Made by a program: the position numbers and the translations under genes. Source: Sporolactobacillus sp. STSJ-5 (GTDB lineage Bacteria; Bacillota; Bacilli; Bacillales; Sporolactobacillaceae). Taken from it: a DNA stretch of 64,000 nt. The notes under the pieces were generated by a model, which worked only from the letters and a program-made list of their open reading frames with translations, made no database searches and was not told the DNA's origin. This document shows positions 27,604-36,037 of the stretch, piece after piece. How positions within the stretch are numbered: the stretch's first letter is position 1; every line of letters begins with the position of its first letter. The DNA lies in NCBI RefSeq assembly GCF_024385605.1, contig NZ_JANFOJ010000004.1:62001-126000 (forward strand). Reading direction: 5' to 3'.

Positions 27604-28360
27604 GTCCAGCTCCTCTCACTTGATGACGTCCTGCCGTATGTGATGCAGATCGTGAATGTGCATTGTTTGGTTCACGATTATCTTTAATTTCTGAGATCAC
27701 GCCAAGAACCGGGAGACCAAGAATCTTTTCAATATCTTCTTCGGTCTTAACGGTATTGTCTAGATATTCAAGCAAGAAAGCTAATCCGACGGATACCATC
27801 AAACCGACAACAAATGCGATTGCTAGATTAATCGTCGCTTTTGGCTTAACCGGATTAAGACTTGAAGCAACATTCGCTGGCGACAAGATGCTGACGTTAT
27901 CGACATTCATCACTTTTTGAACCTGTGATTTGAAAGCCGTCGCAACACCATTAACAATCCGAACCGATTGAGAAGGGCTGTCGGTTTCCGCAGTTAACGT
28001 AAATACTTGGGAATTTTGCTCCGTACTTACCGTGAGCATACCTTTTAATTCACCGGCAGTCATATCAAGGTTCAGTTTCTTTATCACTTGATTCAGAACT
28101 GAAGGATTATTGATGATGACGCTGTATGTGTTGACCAATTGCACGTTCGTCTGAACGGTGTTTGCCTGCTGATAGATCGTATTGCTATTGGCATTCGACT
28201 GATTGACAAGAATTTGAGTTGAGGCATCGTATTTCGGTGTCATCAGAAAGAAGGTGACTCCTGCGCTGACCATGACTGCTAAGAGTGTAATCGTCACGAT
28301 TAGCATCAAATGCTTTCTCAATGTAGCAAAAATCTCTTTAAGGCTGATTGTTTCTTCCAT
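27587..28360 (-). CDS. Wzz/CapA-type polysaccharide chain-length regulator and BY-kinase activator
   Basis: A 257-aa protein with TM1 at about residues 18-40, an extracytoplasmic region (about 40-178) beginning TPKYDASTQILVNQ, the PxP-type region NPVKPKATINLAIAF and TM2 (about 178-200), followed by a cytoplasmic tail DNTVKTEEDIEKILGLPVLGVI that contacts and activates the kinase. RBS GAGGG five nt before the ATG. First gene of polysaccharide operon 1. Confidence 0.93.
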   Translation of the reverse strand: MEETISLKEIFATLRKHLMLIVTITLLAVMVSAGVTFFLMTPKYDASTQILVNQSNANSNTIYQQANTVQTNVQLVNTYSVIINNPSVLNQVIKKLNLDMTAGELKGMLTVSTEQNSQVFTLTAETDSPSQSVRIVNGVATAFKSQVQKVMNVDNVSILSPANVASSLNPVKPKATINLAIAFVVGLMVSVGLAFLLEYLDNTVKTEEDIEKILGLPVLGVISEIKDNREPNNAHSRSASHTAGRHQVRGAGHVETK

Positions 28361-28708
28361 GATATCCCTCGCAAAGTAGATTAGTCGCTGAATCGCTCAA
28401 CAATTTCCGATAAATTCTAATAAATTATATCATAGAATTCCATTTGCTAACGTAACAGTTTCATAGTAAATGCGGAAATTAGTGCCAATTGCGAGGCAAC
28501 AAAGGTAGAAAAAGGGCAAAATTGCATCAAAATTACGGAATTTTGTTCAGAAACAGTACAGTTTCGTCTGTTAATGTTAAAATTGGGAAGAATTATTCAT
28601 TACTATTCTCCGTGAATTAAAGACTACTGATGCATGAAATAAGTCTCAAATAAACAAGAAATATTATAGCACATTCACATACTTTATGTAGTTATTTACA
28701 TAATCTTA
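28361..28708 (-). promoter_or_regulatory. Promoter region of polysaccharide operon 1
   Basis: A 348-bp non-coding stretch. On the - strand an extended -10 TGATATAAT (TATAAT at 28429-28424) lies 64 nt before the first gene, and a second extended -10 TGCTATAAT (TATAAT at 28669-28664) lies ~300 nt before it. Neither has a good -35 box, in keeping with extended -10 promoters or the need for an activator. A perfect TATGTA/TACATA inverted repeat (28685-28702) sits just upstream of the distal -10 and could be an operator. Confidence 0.5.
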
Positions 28709-28957
28709 TTAAAGAGAACGAACGAAATAAACAAGCTCCTGCAGCTTGCCAAATAAACTCTTTTTTTCAAAGAAAATGCGGTAGTCTTTTTCAGCAAGCT
28801 GATCCCGTTTGACTTCCTTCACCTTGTTTTTCTCAGCAAAGTGACGTGCAGCCTGATCAATGGAATCTGCGACCATCGTCTCGACTGGCACGTCGTATCC
28901 ATGTGATACCGTTTTGCGACCATCGTATTCCATGTAGAACTGATACGTGTTCATCAT
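28709..28957 (-). CDS. Small conserved protein A (new paralogous family)
   Basis: An 82-aa protein with RBS AAGGAAC before ATGATG. It reads FYMEYDGRKTVSHGYDVPVE near the N-terminus, HFAEKNKVKEV in the middle and LVYFVRS at the end. It shares FYxEYDGxRTVSxxYxxPV, FAEKNxLK and ExVYF with proteins at 31240-31494 and 52973-53221. Small, soluble, with a predicted alpha/beta fold; no family recognised. It lies just upstream of operon 1 and is divergent from the STAND ATPase gene. A regulatory or partner role is inference. Confidence 0.8.
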   Translation of the reverse strand: MMNTYQFYMEYDGRKTVSHGYDVPVETMVADSIDQAARHFAEKNKVKEVKRDQLAEKDYRIFFEKKSLFGKLQELVYFVRSL

Positions 28958-29099
28958 TTGTTCCTTTCTTAAACATATAGAAACTAAGTTATGATACTTG
29001 TCACGTAATCAGATTACCATGTACTATTAATCTCGTATTATCAATTTTGTCTCATTATTTTGACCTAGTTAGAATGTTCTACTTGTGGGGTGACATACA

Positions 29100-31163
29100 G
29101 TGCTTGGCGAAGTTCTTAGAAACCAGATGAATCGATATCATCATTTTACAGGCAGGGAAAATGAATTAGCACAGTTTAAAACGTGGTTATGTGATTCCGA
29201 GGCACCCTTTCGTCTGTTCTACATCTCCGGTATCGGCGGCATCGGAAAGAGCTCCCTGCTTATGGAAATGGCACGGATGGCGATGGACGATCATGCGCGG
29301 GTGATTGCCCTCGATGGCAGCGCCTGTCTTAAAACACCGACCGGATTTATTGACTACCTCGCTGCCTCTTTTAAGCTTGCCTTTATGGATATGGGGGAAA
29401 ATACAAACACAATTGAGGCTCTACGGCATGCTGCTCCCCAACATCGAATTCTTATTACCGTTGATCATTTTGAGCAGCTCAAGCTTGTGGAACGTCTTTT
29501 TATCAATGATTTTCTGCCTCACCTGCCCGGTGTCGGTGTCACGGCTATTCTCGCTTCACGACTGCCGTTATCAGAAGAATGGCGGATCCATCCTGATCTT
29601 GATCGAAAAATCGTTGAACTTGCTCTGCAGCCATTCACTTATCAGGAAACGGTCACTTATACAAAAGGATACGGAGCGATGAAACCGGAGCTGATACATA
29701 AAATCAATCAAATTTCCGGGGGACTCCCTCTGGCGCTCGCATTGCTTACGGATTCGTGGCTCAGGCATGAACAGCTATCGGATCAGGACTATCATTTGGC
29801 CTCACAAAAAATAAGTGCCAAGGTGCTGCGAGAACTCACAGATCCGGAGCTTCAACCGATGATCGACGTACTGACCATTCTGCAGTATGCCAATCAAGAA
29901 ACGATCGCTCAGATTATCGGGCATCCTGTAACACGTGAGCATTATCTCTCGCTTCTAAAGCTGTCATTTACTCGACTGCTTCCGGAAGGTATTGCTATCC
30001 ATGATATTGCTCGAGCGCATTTACTGAATGACCTGAGGCTGCGCGAACCCGAACGTTTGAAATCGCTCAGAGCGAAGACCGCCGAGCTCTTGTATACTCA
30101 GCTCAGTAAAGCTGATAAGGGAGAACGGCGTCCCATAGCTACTCAGCTGCTTAATTTATGTAAGGATGAGCTGCCACTTGATCGTTTATATGCCGATTTC
30201 TCGGGTGCAGCCAGTGCGTCACCGATTGAATATGCCTCTGCACAGGACCTTCCAGTGCTGTACAAGCTGCTTGATCTTTGGTGCTCTTACAGCGTGGATT
30301 CGTGGCAGAGTGCGCCTTACTACAAGCTAGTCGCCGAACTCATCAACGAAGCGCCTGAGAGCATTGCCGTTCTTCGAAATGATAGCGGTGAAGCGATTGG
30401 CATGTTCATAGCTGTCCTTGTCCATCAGCAGACCGGTCAAATTCTGAAAAAGTATTTTCCGGCAGAAATGTCCGAATGCTTCTCAGAGGAGGAATTGTCA
30501 CGCAGCCTTGATCACGCAGACACCTACTATGCCGTGCTTGGTGCTGCGACCGATCAGCTGCAGAATTACTCTCAGCAGGAGCTCGTCGGTCTGCTCTCAC
30601 TAGATCAATTGTCATTGCTTGGAGAAGACTCGCGCGCCATCCTGGTCGCAACCAATAGCCACCTCATCGGCTTCCTCCAGCAAATTGGATTCACCGTGCG
30701 ACAGGCAAAATCAAAGGACTGCGATACCTCATGGGCGAAGGCATTTGTTCTTGAATTGGATTTAAGAAACAAACGGTTCGGAGACTGGGCAATCTCCTTT
30801 CTTCTAGAAGCGCCCAATGCTCTATCCGCACCTGTTGCTCATGCAGAACTGACGGAAGCTGTTGTCCGCAAAATGATCAAACTGCTGCGCACGCCCGCCG
30901 AGTTGCAAGCTTACCTGATCCATTTTGACACGATCACTACTGTGCAGGAATTACGTCAGCATTTAATCGACGTCATCTCCAATGACTCGTCGATTCTTTC
31001 TGACGAAGACCGCATGCTTTTTAAGACCGGAGTCCTGCGTTATCCGGATAATACAATTGCGGCAGCAGAAGCATGTCAGATGAGCCGTGCGACCTACTAC
31101 CGCCATGTGCAGAAAGCAATCAGCCACCTCACCCATCTCCTGCATCAGGAAGCAAATAATTGA
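29100..31163 (+). CDS. STAND-type P-loop ATPase with C-terminal HTH
   Basis: A 687-aa protein starting with GTG after GGGGTG. An N-terminal NACHT/AAA_16-like module has FTGRENELAQF, Walker A GIGGIGKSS (residues 44-52), Walker B-like ILITVDHFEQL (~125), a sensor LASRLPLSEEW, and ISGGLPLALALL, the GxP motif of STAND NTPases. The middle (about 375-560) looks like a degenerate GNAT fold (IAVLRNDSGEAIGMFIAVL; LIGFLQQIGFTVRQAK). The C-terminus ends in an HTH (NTIAAAEACQMSRATYYRHVQKA) like PucR/CdaR-type tails. Probably a signal-responsive transcription regulator of nearby genes. It is flanked by two members of the small-protein family; base composition is more GC-rich than the polysaccharide operons. 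Confidence 0.75.
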   Translation: MLGEVLRNQMNRYHHFTGRENELAQFKTWLCDSEAPFRLFYISGIGGIGKSSLLMEMARMAMDDHARVIALDGSACLKTPTGFIDYLAASFKLAFMDMGENTNTIEALRHAAPQHRILITVDHFEQLKLVERLFINDFLPHLPGVGVTAILASRLPLSEEWRIHPDLDRKIVELALQPFTYQETVTYTKGYGAMKPELIHKINQISGGLPLALALLTDSWLRHEQLSDQDYHLASQKISAKVLRELTDPELQPMIDVLTILQYANQETIAQIIGHPVTREHYLSLLKLSFTRLLPEGIAIHDIARAHLLNDLRLREPERLKSLRAKTAELLYTQLSKADKGERRPIATQLLNLCKDELPLDRLYADFSGAASASPIEYASAQDLPVLYKLLDLWCSYSVDSWQSAPYYKLVAELINEAPESIAVLRNDSGEAIGMFIAVLVHQQTGQILKKYFPAEMSECFSEEELSRSLDHADTYYAVLGAATDQLQNYSQQELVGLLSLDQLSLLGEDSRAILVATNSHLIGFLQQIGFTVRQAKSKDCDTSWAKAFVLELDLRNKRFGDWAISFLLEAPNALSAPVAHAELTEAVVRKMIKLLRTPAELQAYLIHFDTITTVQELRQHLIDVISNDSSILSDEDRMLFKTGVLRYPDNTIAAAEACQMSRATYYRHVQKAISHLTHLLHQEANN

Positions 31164-31172
31164 GCTTAATAA

Positions 31173-31219
31173 ACAAGAAGGGTAGCTCATCTCTGATTGA
31201 GACGAGCTACCCTTCTTGT
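31173..31219. terminator. Bidirectional intrinsic terminator
   Basis: A perfect 16-bp inverted repeat (ACAAGAAGGGTAGCTC / GAGCTACCCTTCTTGT) with a 15-nt loop sits between the convergent STAND ATPase gene and small protein B. It can serve both strands. Confidence 0.88.
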
Positions 31220-31239
31220 CCAGACATTAAACAATTCAA

Positions 31240-31494
31240 TTATTCTCTAGTATCTTGCTGAATGAAATAAACAATCTCTCTTGAACGGCCGAAATGCGCT
31301 TTTTTAATAAAAAATGCGCGATAATTACCATTATCAAGACCTTCATTTCTCACTTTTTTCAACTTATTTTTTTCCGCAAATGCAGAAACCGCGCCAAGCA
31401 CCCCATCTGCCTGAACCACATCAACCGGCGCTTCGTACGTGTTGGATACCGTTCGTTTTCCATCATATTCCAAATAAAATAAAAAGCGACCCAT
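31240..31494 (-). CDS. Small conserved protein B (new paralogous family)
   Basis: An 84-aa protein starting at ATG 31494 with GGGGG seven nt upstream; the TTG two codons earlier is inside the RBS region. It reads FYLEYDGKRTVSNTYEAPVD, AFAEKNKLKKV, NYRAFFIKK and EIVYFIQQ. It is the closest match to protein A at 28709-28957 and is convergent with the STAND ATPase gene. Function unknown. Confidence 0.8.
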   Translation of the reverse strand: MGRFLFYLEYDGKRTVSNTYEAPVDVVQADGVLGAVSAFAEKNKLKKVRNEGLDNGNYRAFFIKKAHFGRSREIVYFIQQDTRE

Positions 31495-31500
31495 TCCCAA

Positions 31501-31983
31501 TCCCCCTAAAATGATGCAAATATCATTTATAAGCTATGTGGCACCAACCTCACGTCTGCCCACAGCTCCCAATCGTTTCTCTATATTTTTAAATAAAACC
31601 GTAGACCCCTACTTAATAACCGTACACATACCAATGAGTAAAAGAAAACCTGTAATGTTTTCCAAATCACTCCCTCTGTTAAATTTCCATATCAACTTTA
31701 AATCGGTGTTTTAGAAAAAATGAATGAAGAAAACAGAAATGGCTTAAAGAGGCAAAACACTTCCGATGCAAATTAACCGTACACGATGAAATTCTTAAAA
31801 CAATACCTTAATCATTTACAAATATTTTTGTAAAAATTGGATTTACATAAGTCTTTAGAATCATGTCCTATGAATCATCTATGATTATAGCATAAATTTA
31901 TTTTTGTACACCCGTATTTTCTGCAATTTTATTAAAAAAATAGAAAATTCATCGATTTTTTGAACACAACAGCAAATTTGATG
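31501..31983. other. Gene-free stretch
   Basis: AT-rich intergenic DNA between small protein B and the levansucrase terminator. Short chance frames exist, but none has an RBS or a recognisable product. I see no RNA gene or clear repeat. Confidence 0.5.
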
Positions 31984-32016
31984 CAAAAAAATAACCGGGT
32001 TCGATGGAACACGGTT
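31984..32016 (-). terminator. Terminator of the levansucrase gene
   Basis: On the - strand an AACCGTGTTC / GAACCCGGTT stem (one mismatch, 4-nt loop) is followed by ATTTTTTTG, 23 nt past the stop codon. Confidence 0.85.
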
Positions 32017-32038
32017 GTGAAGCAAACGTTCAAATTAT

Positions 32039-33844
32039 TTAGTAGGATTGAAAATCATTGCTTCCCGTCGTCACTTGCCCTTGCTCCAGAATACTTTGCT
32101 GCTGAACCTGAGTCTGATCTCCATTCACAGTCAGTAAAAAGCTAGGTGCAAATGTTGAGTGCTGCGTTGAGGATATATTGCGGTTCGTCATATAGCTCGT
32201 TATTAACAAATTGTTCGATCCCGATGAAACAGGCATTCCATAATAAGCATACGTATAGGTTCGGCTGTTATAGCCTTCATTCCCAACAAGTACTAATCCG
32301 GTCTTATTAAGTGGCTTATAAGGACCAGTCAAATTATCGGAAACATAGCCAAGCATATAAGTGTTATCTGACGGAAAACCATCCACTCTCTGGTTATATC
32401 CTTTCGTAATTGTGAAAAGATACCATTTTCCATTTATCTTTACTACATTCGGTCTCTCAATTTCATCAGTCACAAGATTCGCAGTCACGAGTGGCTTCAT
32501 TACTGACTTTAGACTATAATCTTCATTCAGCTCAATGATGCCAATCGCAGCATTCGCCTTGATTACGTTGTTGCGATCTGTCCGTGCCAAGAGACTGTTC
32601 TTGGATGAGTTGAAATAATCATCGTTGCCACCATAATAGGCCTTATTAAATAATGCGCGGTATTCTTGATAACCATTTGCAGTTCCGGTATTGCCTTCAA
32701 AAACGAGGTACTTACGGCCATTCTCTTCCACATAGTGTGGATCGCGAAGACAATGATTGTCTCCTGAATTGCTCATTCCTAAATTTGAAAATTGATTGAA
32801 GGTTTGATAAGTTTTCCCGTCACCATCAAATATAGATTTGTGATCTTCAATGTCACTAATCTTCAACCCTGTACTATCGCTATCTACATCAATCTTAGCA
32901 GTTGAAAGCACTTGTTCGTTACCGTAACCTCCAATTGAATGATGGTCCAAATTCCCAGTATAAAACAACCTTATCTTGTTCCCAATTTTATATGCGGATC
33001 CTGACCATTCTTGTGTAAGTTTTTTAAGCAACTCATCATTTGAATGCGACAAATCTTCATCTGCAAAGACTCTCCCAGCACTTTTCCAACTTTCCAGAGA
33101 TGTCTCACCAACTTTTTGATAAAACATGTAAAGTTGGTTTGCTCCAGACATAGCAAACACGATATGGTATCCATTGTACTCTGCAACTGTCCCATCAGGG
33201 TTCTGTAATGGCCAACTATCCCATACGTCCCTATCAGAAGCTGAAGGAATATTTGCTATATTCTTCGCACTAAATTCAGGCACCTGAAAACGGTTGTCGT
33301 TCTCTTGACTTGGAATCTGTGAGTAGTCGTATCTTGTGATCTGCGTTGTTCCGTACGTACGGGTATAATCCACGTACTCGCTTGAGAGATTTCTTTTATA
33401 GATATAGCCTGCTGCCTTTCCATAAGTTACCTTGAACATCTTGGCAGATTGCGGACTCCTCGTCGTTACTTTACGGTCAACCGAAATCTTGAGTAATGGT
33501 TTCTTATCTGATTTGTTTGAGCTGTATATATACGACGTACGATTCGTGTATCTATTCAGTGTTTTCGGTTTTGAAGACAGCTTTGATCTATATACATACC
33601 CTTTTCTTCCTTGATAATTAACCTGATACATCTTGTATTTCGTTGCCGTTCTCGTAGACAACTTATTGTTAATCTCAATCTTCTTAGTCCTCTTTTTATG
33701 ATACTTAGTATTAGTATAGAAATAAGCCGTTTTTGTTACATAATAATGACGTGTGTTCTGCTTTGCTTGTGTACCTAGTGGATAAGCAACATAAGCAACA
33801 AAAAAACAAAAAGTAAGTATTAAACTTGTTTTTAACTTTTTCAA
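32039..33844 (-). CDS. Secreted GH68 levansucrase with N-terminal SH3-like repeats
   Basis: A 601-aa fructosyltransferase that polymerises fructose from sucrose outside the cell. Signal peptide residues 1-27; two SH3b/GW-like repeats (about 32-90 and 97-153; each ends in GYVYRSKLSS or GYIYKRNLSS) for wall attachment; GH68 catalytic domain from ~175. Catalytic residues are D209 (WDSWPLQ), D368 (CLRDPHY) and E463 (DEIERP); YMFYQKVGETS and FNKAYYG match Bacillus SacB closely. K481 replaces the Arg that follows DSR in SacB (Arg360), a site known to influence polymer length. Start is TTG 33844 with AGGAG nine nt upstream. Levan is more likely than inulin as the product, given the similarity. Confidence 0.92.
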   Translation of the reverse strand: MKKLKTSLILTFCFFVAYVAYPLGTQAKQNTRHYYVTKTAYFYTNTKYHKKRTKKIEINNKLSTRTATKYKMYQVNYQGRKGYVYRSKLSSKPKTLNRYTNRTSYIYSSNKSDKKPLLKISVDRKVTTRSPQSAKMFKVTYGKAAGYIYKRNLSSEYVDYTRTYGTTQITRYDYSQIPSQENDNRFQVPEFSAKNIANIPSASDRDVWDSWPLQNPDGTVAEYNGYHIVFAMSGANQLYMFYQKVGETSLESWKSAGRVFADEDLSHSNDELLKKLTQEWSGSAYKIGNKIRLFYTGNLDHHSIGGYGNEQVLSTAKIDVDSDSTGLKISDIEDHKSIFDGDGKTYQTFNQFSNLGMSNSGDNHCLRDPHYVEENGRKYLVFEGNTGTANGYQEYRALFNKAYYGGNDDYFNSSKNSLLARTDRNNVIKANAAIGIIELNEDYSLKSVMKPLVTANLVTDEIERPNVVKINGKWYLFTITKGYNQRVDGFPSDNTYMLGYVSDNLTGPYKPLNKTGLVLVGNEGYNSRTYTYAYYGMPVSSGSNNLLITSYMTNRNISSTQHSTFAPSFLLTVNGDQTQVQQQSILEQGQVTTGSNDFQSY

Positions 33845-33870
33845 TGCCTTTAACTCCTAATCGTTCAACT

Positions 33871-33911
33871 ATGCCATGTCTAAATCGGAAAGATTCACCA
33901 TTAGATTTATC
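33871..33911 (-). mobile_element. Scar of an IS21 istB 3' end
   Basis: The - strand encodes NGESFRFRHG, matching NGESYRFRQS near the C-terminus of IstB of element B (about 7500-7540), also at the nucleotide level. No other part of the IS remains in this 80-bp gap between the levansucrase and the GT2 gene. Confidence 0.65.
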
Positions 33912-33924
33912 TATTTCTCACTGA

Positions 33925-34914
33925 TCAAATATATTCTTTTATTGTATTTTTATTAGATTGTTCAAGTGTATTCTTCTCAATTGTATATCTAGGTCTATGT
34001 TTTGTCTCTTTAAAAATTTTCCCAACATATTCACCAATAATTCCTATGGCAATTAATTGCATTCCACCAACAATCCATATAGAAATCATAAGTGAGGTCC
34101 ATCCACTTATTGTATGTTCTAACAGTTTTTCAATAAGCGAATAGCCCGCAATACCCATACCAAACAAAACCAAAAAAAATCCAAATGCTGTAACGAGCTT
34201 AATCGGCACAACACTAAATGATGTAATACCATCCAGTGCAAAAGATAACATCTTTTTCAGTGGGTACTTAGACTCTCCAGCAAAACGTTCTTTGCGGTTA
34301 TAGTATACCTTGGTCTGTTTAAACCCTAGAAGCGGAACAATGCCTCGAATAAACAGATTTTCTTCCTGATACTTTACAAATTCACTTAATGCTCTTTTGC
34401 TAATTAGCCTAAAATCTGCATGATTAGGTACCAAGTTTACGCCGAGATTACTCATTATCTTATAAAACGCTAATGCGGTGTTTCTCTTAAAGGGGGTGTC
34501 TGTATCTCTTTTATCTCTCACACCGTAAACTATGTCATAGCCTTCATGATATTTGTCAATAAATTCTAGAATTGCATTAACATCATCTTGGAGGTCAGCA
34601 TCTATTGACACCACGCAGTCAGAATAATTTTGCGAAGTCTCCAAACCTGCTATAAGTGCCCCTTGATGTCCAAAATTCCGGCTTAATTTTATCCCTTGAA
34701 CATACGGATTTATTTCATGGTTCTCTTCGAGGATTCTCCATGTACTATCTTTACTGCCATCATCCACGAATAAAATACTACTATTTTGATCTATCTTATT
34801 TTTTTCAACCAATTCCTTCATAATCCTAGTAAGCTCTCTCGTCGTTTCATGCAGCACCTGTTCTTCATTATAACAAGGAACTACAATTGTTAGAACCGGT
34901 TCGCCAACAGACAT
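33925..34914 (-). CDS. GT2 bactoprenol glucosyltransferase (GtrB/CsbB-like)
   Basis: A 329-aa protein starting at ATG 34914, seven nt after GAGGAG; the upstream TTG lacks a site. It has the DPM1-like core VVPCYNEEQVLHETT, LFVDDGSKDST, GIKLSRNFGHQGAL, SIDADLQDD and FKRNTALAFY, then two C-terminal TM segments (~235-260 and 270-295) and GIIGEYVGKIFKETKHRPRY. Such enzymes load glucose (or similar) on undecaprenyl phosphate for side-chain or teichoic-acid decoration. The GtrA-type flippase partner is not adjacent, though a GtrA domain is encoded at 2026-3159. Confidence 0.88.
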   Translation of the reverse strand: MSVGEPVLTIVVPCYNEEQVLHETTRELTRIMKELVEKNKIDQNSSILFVDDGSKDSTWRILEENHEINPYVQGIKLSRNFGHQGALIAGLETSQNYSDCVVSIDADLQDDVNAILEFIDKYHEGYDIVYGVRDKRDTDTPFKRNTALAFYKIMSNLGVNLVPNHADFRLISKRALSEFVKYQEENLFIRGIVPLLGFKQTKVYYNRKERFAGESKYPLKKMLSFALDGITSFSVVPIKLVTAFGFFLVLFGMGIAGYSLIEKLLEHTISGWTSLMISIWIVGGMQLIAIGIIGEYVGKIFKETKHRPRYTIEKNTLEQSNKNTIKEYI

Positions 34915-35142
34915 TTTTATGCTCCTCAAATTATATTTATTTTATCTAAGATAAATTCCGAAATCATTAATGGGTTTAAGATGAATAAGCAATCCATTGT
35001 AGTATAAAGTGCATTGATTTCATTTTAAGGCTTTTCAATTACAATTAATAAACTTACTATTTATAACATAATACATTTACAGTGGACACCACGATGACTT
35101 CACAAAAAAGCCCTACCGCTACCATTTAGAAATATCAAGCAA

Positions 35143-35180
35143 AAACAGCGCACATTTATCAATATTTATGTACGCTGTTT
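35143..35180 (-). terminator. Terminator of the rfbACBD operon
   Basis: On the - strand an AAACAGCGTACAT / ATGTGCGCTGTTT stem (one mismatch, 12-nt loop) runs into TTTTTG, 11 nt past the rfbD stop. Confidence 0.85.
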
Positions 35181-35191
35181 CTACCTAATAC

Positions 35192-36037
35192 TTAAAAAGT
35201 ATTTAAAAACTCTTCTATAGCCCAATACCATGGTCTTACTGTTTTAAACCCATTCAAACTCAATGCCAAGTGCTCAAACTCCGAATTTTTCGGGCGCTTC
35301 GCCGGTCGTGGAAATTCTTCTGTTGTACATGGATTAACTGTGACATTTATTCCTTTAATCTCAAAAATTGCTTTAGCAAATTCGTACCATGTACAGCTAC
35401 CAGAGTTCGATAAGTGATACACACCATATTTGTCCGTCTGAAAGAGTTCAATAATCTTTTCAGCCAGATCCTTTGTGTACGTTGGGCAGCCCCTTTGATC
35501 ATTAACCACTTTAAGCTGATCATTAGTTTCGGCTAAGTTCAACATGGTCTTCACAAAGTTGCCGCCATATTGACCGTACACCCAGGATGTACGTGTAATG
35601 AAGAATTTCGAGTGAAAATCATGCACGAACTGCTCACCTGCATATTTGGATTGTCCATAAACCCCAAGCGGTGACGGAAAGTCAAATTCAGAATACGCGC
35701 TCTTTTTCTCGCCATTAAAGACGTAGTCTGTGCTCACATAAACTAGCTTTGCACCAATTTCTTCCGAGGCAAGCGCAACATTACGGGTACCGATTGCATT
35801 GACAAGAAAAGCTCCATCTCGGTCTGTCTCCGCCTGATCAACGGCAGTATAAGCAGCTGTGTGGCAGACAACGTCCGGTTTGATTTCGCCAAAGACTTGG
35901 CGAACCTGATCTAAGTCAGTAATGTCCAACTCTTGATGACCTAGGTTGTAGGTCTCGAATCCTTTTTCCTGAAGCATAAGAGTCAGTTCTGTGCCGAGCT
36001 GACCATGTCCGCCTGTAACTAGTACCTTATTTGACAT
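35192..36037 (-). CDS. rfbD: dTDP-4-dehydrorhamnose reductase RfbD/RmlD
   Basis: A 281-aa SDR enzyme for the last step to dTDP-L-rhamnose, NADPH-dependent. GGHGQLGTEL (cofactor site), YVSTDYVFNGE, YGQSKYAGEQ (catalytic Y and K), RTSWVYG, and DQRGCPTYT are typical. ATG 36037 overlaps the rfbB stop by 11 nt and gives the usual N-terminus MSNKVLVTGG; the 16-residue extension upstream is an artefact of rfbB sequence. Last gene of the rhamnose operon. Confidence 0.95.
   Translation of the reverse strand: MSNKVLVTGGHGQLGTELTLMLQEKGFETYNLGHQELDITDLDQVRQVFGEIKPDVVCHTAAYTAVDQAETDRDGAFLVNAIGTRNVALASEEIGAKLVYVSTDYVFNGEKKSAYSEFDFPSPLGVYGQSKYAGEQFVHDFHSKFFITRTSWVYGQYGGNFVKTMLNLAETNDQLKVVNDQRGCPTYTKDLAEKIIELFQTDKYGVYHLSNSGSCTWYEFAKAIFEIKGINVTVNPCTTEEFPRPAKRPKNSEFEHLALSLNGFKTVRPWYWAIEEFLNTF

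Noticed and set aside
28361-28708. Possible EAR-type antitermination RNA in front of operon 1.
   Set aside because: EAR RNAs lie inside Bacillus eps operons; I saw no conserved stem set here, only promoter elements and one short inverted repeat.
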